Positions 6,382 through 7,768 of a DNA stretch of 7,768 nucleotides are shown here, in pieces. This stretch comes from Alphaproteobacteria bacterium (GTDB taxonomy: Bacteria > Pseudomonadota > Alphaproteobacteria > ATCC43930 > CGMCC-115725). Position numbers and translations under genes: made by a program. The number at the start of each line of letters is the position of its first letter. Positions within the stretch are counted from its first letter, which is position 1. The notes beneath the pieces are model-generated. The model saw nothing but the letters and a program-made list of their open reading frames with translations. It was not told the DNA's origin and searched no databases. The DNA lies in the NCBI GenBank assembly GCA_030037055.1, contig JASHRZ010000192.1, positions 1 to 7,768 on the forward strand, read 5' to 3'.

Positions 6382-6567
6382 TCAATGGGCGTGGACATGC
6401 GGCCGCCGCTGTTGTTCTGGCAGCCGCGCCAGGCGATCGAACTGCACCAGCAATCCGCCGCGTCGGCAGAGTCCGCCATCAAGCGCGAGCAGGAACCCCG
6501 AACGGTCGCTCAGGAACTCGCAAGGCCCTGCTCCGCCCTCGCCTTGGAAAAATGCATAAGCGGCGCC
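6382..6567 (-). pseudogene. Diverged CopD-like C-terminal tail, copy B
   Basis: On the minus strand, right after the lipoprotein stop, an uninterrupted frame reads AAYAFFQGEGGAGPCEFLSD, then RSGFLLAL, then LLVQFDRLARLPEQQ, ending RPHVHAH and a TGA at 6384-6382. Aligned by eye with copy A (7199-7432), about 27 of 58 residues are identical, including CEFL.DR.G, DRLARLP and HVH. This pattern matches the C-terminal extension of CopD-type copper-resistance membrane proteins, which typically ends in ...EFLVDR.GYLRARW... and HVH. The CopD transmembrane body is absent here, and the frame upstream runs into the lipoprotein gene in another frame. The Trp of RARW is lost, so this copy looks more decayed than copy A. 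A short functional protein is unlikely because no start codon or ribosome site precedes it. Confidence 0.5.
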
Positions 6568-6583
6568 TGAGCGGGCACCTGAC

Positions 6584-7102
6584 TCAGCGCGGCGGTACCG
6601 GCTGGTCGACCAGCTTGATCGCGAGGGCGTCCATGGGCCGCGGCAGCGGCGGCGAGGGAAACCAGCTGAGGCGCACGGGCTGCGGGGTGCCGACGACGGC
6701 ACCGGTGGCGGCATCGGCAAGCCAGAGCCGCGCCGAGCTTTCGGGATCGACGGTCTCGCCCTTGACCACCAGCTTGCTGCCCGGCCGCGCGTTCACCTCG
6801 ACAGTGACCGAGCCGGAAACGCCGCCGCAGCCATAGGCAAGGGTAAGCCGGTGCGTCTCGCCGGCGGCGACCAGCAGCGGCTGGTCCCAGCGGGCGCCGG
6901 CATCCTTCACCAGCCGTCCGTCCACTGCCCAGACCAGGTGATACTCGTCACATTGCAGCGGCGATTTCACCTCCTTGCTGCCCAGCACGCTCACGGCGAG
7001 GTCTGGCGTCAGACCCGGCGGCGCCATGTAGTAGGAAGCGCAGCCGGCGAGCAGCAAAGTGGCCGTGAGCGCGAGCATTCGCCGGAAGCCTGTGATGGGC
7101 AT
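6584..7102 (-). CDS. Predicted lipoprotein of unknown function
   Basis: A 172-residue protein beginning MPITGFRRMLALTATLLLAG followed by Cys21: a basic n-region, a hydrophobic core and a lipobox LLAGC. It should be a lipidated envelope protein with Cys21 as mature +1. The start at 7102 is set by an excellent AAAGGAGG six bases upstream; a longer frame reaches an ATG at 7162 but would bury that site and the signal peptide. The mature part contains CDEYHLVWAVDGRLV (73-87), WDQPLLVAAGETHRLTLAYG (95-114) and a predicted beta-rich C-terminus. Further cysteines besides Cys21 lie at 73 and 115. I do not recognise a family. It is the only intact-looking gene between two CopD-like tail fragments. An inverted repeat sits in its 5' leader. 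Confidence 0.85.
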   Translation of the reverse strand: MPITGFRRMLALTATLLLAGCASYYMAPPGLTPDLAVSVLGSKEVKSPLQCDEYHLVWAVDGRLVKDAGARWDQPLLVAAGETHRLTLAYGCGGVSGSVTVEVNARPGSKLVVKGETVDPESSARLWLADAATGAVVGTPQPVRLSWFPSPPLPRPMDALAIKLVDQPVPPR

Positions 7103-7120
7103 GATGCGCCTCCTTTCATC

Positions 7121-7154
7121 GATGCAGCGGCCCGCGAGCGGTGAACGCTGCATC
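7121..7154. promoter_or_regulatory. Perfect 9-base inverted repeat in the lipoprotein gene leader
   Basis: GATGCAGCG (7121-7129) and CGCTGCATC (7146-7154) are exact inverted copies with a 16-base spacer, 18 bases upstream of the lipoprotein ATG and just before its Shine-Dalgarno. It could be an operator for a dimeric regulator or an mRNA hairpin near the ribosome site. The pairing is visible; the role is inference. Confidence 0.4.
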
Positions 7155-7198
7155 ATCGGCACGCCGGGCGTCCTTCTCGGCTTCTTTATTCCGCCAGC

Positions 7199-7432
7199 CT
7201 AGGGGAGGTGGCGCGCGGCCTCAATGGACGTGTGGACATGGGCGCGCGGCGCCTGCAGCGGCAGCCGTGCCAGACGGTCGAGCTCGGCCAGCAGCGCCGG
7301 GATGTCGGCCGGCGCGCTCGTCCAGCGGGCGCGCAGGTAGCCGGCGCGGTCGACCAGGAACTCGCAATGGCCGGGCGCGTCGCTCTCGGCAAAAAGCGCA
7401 TAGGCGTCGGCTACCTCGGCGCCCGCGCTCGG
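7199..7432 (-). pseudogene. CopD-like C-terminal tail, copy A, fused out of frame behind a TPR/PCuAC fragment
   Basis: The minus-strand frame reads SAGAEVADAYALFAESDAPG, HCEFLVDRAGYLRARW, PALLAELDRLARLPLQ, APRAHVH, then a short tail to a TAG at 7201-7199. The order DAYALF, EFLVDR.GYLRARW, LL.ELDRLAR.P and a terminal HVH is characteristic of the C-terminal domain of CopD-family copper-resistance proteins, after the transmembrane region. No transmembrane segment or plausible start precedes it; upstream DNA in another frame encodes a TPR/PCuAC fragment that stops at 7413-7411, inside this copy. The sequence is well preserved, so truncation may be recent. It is paralogous to copy B (6382-6567). 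CopD imports copper across the inner membrane, but this piece alone cannot. Confidence 0.55.
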
Positions 7433-7768
7433 GGCGGTCTCGCACTTTCGAGGGTGTCGCGCGCGCTGCCGGTATTGGTGATGGTGAGATAGACCGCGCC
7501 GGTCTTCGCGGTCGAGGACGTGGCATGACGGTGATCGAGCTCGATCGCCCGGTCGTAGTCCTCGATCGCCTGGTCGCACTGCGGCTTCATCGCATAGGCG
7601 ATGCCGCGATTGACGTAGTGATCGACAAGATGCCCGGTCAGCTCCCGAGCACCCTCGATGAGAGCGGTGCATGCGGCGATCGCGAGATCAGGAGGGGCGC
7701 TGGGGTCGGCGCATCGCGCCGAAGTCTCGGCGCGGCTCTCGGCTGCGGCGTTCCCGAGCAGCAGCAGC
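7411..7768 (-). pseudogene. Composite fragment: TPR-protein N-terminus joined to a PCuAC copper-chaperone piece
   Basis: From the right edge a minus-strand frame of 118 codons is open to a TAG at 7413-7411; its start is outside the window. It begins LLLLGNAAAESRAE, like the end of a signal peptide and its cleavage region. Then come CADPSAPPDLAIAACTALIE and YVNRGIAYAMKPQCDQAIED with YDRAIELD, a tetratricopeptide helix pair of the kind found in exported alphaproteobacterial TPR proteins. After about residue 82 the sequence changes to TAKTGAVYLTITNTGSARDT, which matches the start of the PCu(A)C periplasmic copper-chaperone domain. That domain breaks off after some 25 residues and the CopD-like tail continues in another frame. 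No His/Met copper-binding motif of PCuAC remains. The parts look like fragments of three genes joined by deletions. The TPR part may still be the 5' end of an expressed gene. Confidence 0.5.

Noticed and set aside
6318..6836. Plus-strand frames over the CopD-tail copy B and the lipoprotein gene
   Set aside because: Antisense to better-supported minus-strand sequences, with no domain signature.

Overview
The window is GC-rich, with strongly G/C-biased third codon positions. The gene content suggests an alphaproteobacterium: a PAS_5-type protein, a small CPVTG/CPEC protein of a kind common there, and a type II secretion operon that starts at gspE. I cannot name the genus from sequence alone.

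Left half (about 1-4200, minus strand): a tightly packed type II secretion (T2SS) operon in transcription order gspE, gspF, gspG, gspH, gspI. gspI runs off the left edge. GspE is the cytoplasmic ATPase, GspF the inner-membrane platform, GspG the major pseudopilin, and GspH and GspI minor pseudopilins. Together they drive and build the periplasmic pseudopilus that pushes folded proteins through the outer-membrane secretin. Neighbouring genes overlap or lie within 10 bases, so translational coupling is likely. gspC and gspD are not upstream of gspE. Two starts need attention: gspG most likely begins at a GTG at 1193, and the gspE N-terminus is ambiguous, with two GTG starts and a small overlapping frame.

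Middle (about 4200-5930): an intergenic region that must hold the T2SS promoter, then a divergent PAS-domain gene (4603-5166). After it comes a largely gene-free stretch with a 23-codon remnant resembling the N-terminus of a small helix-turn-helix/SANT-like protein, then a small Cys-rich protein (5724-5927).

Right part (about 5930-7768): a repeat-rich, decayed accessory region. It holds a nested palindromic repeat of about 185 bp built on the ACGGAG/CTCCGT motif, two further hairpins, and one intact lipoprotein gene of unknown function. Two diverged copies of a CopD-like C-terminal tail flank the lipoprotein gene. At the right edge is a composite of an N-terminal TPR-protein segment, a short PCuAC (copper chaperone) segment and one CopD tail in another frame. 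I read this as the debris of a copper-handling locus.

No complete new system is evident. The most interesting parts are the shuffled copper-gene fragments around the lipoprotein gene and the nested palindromic element.
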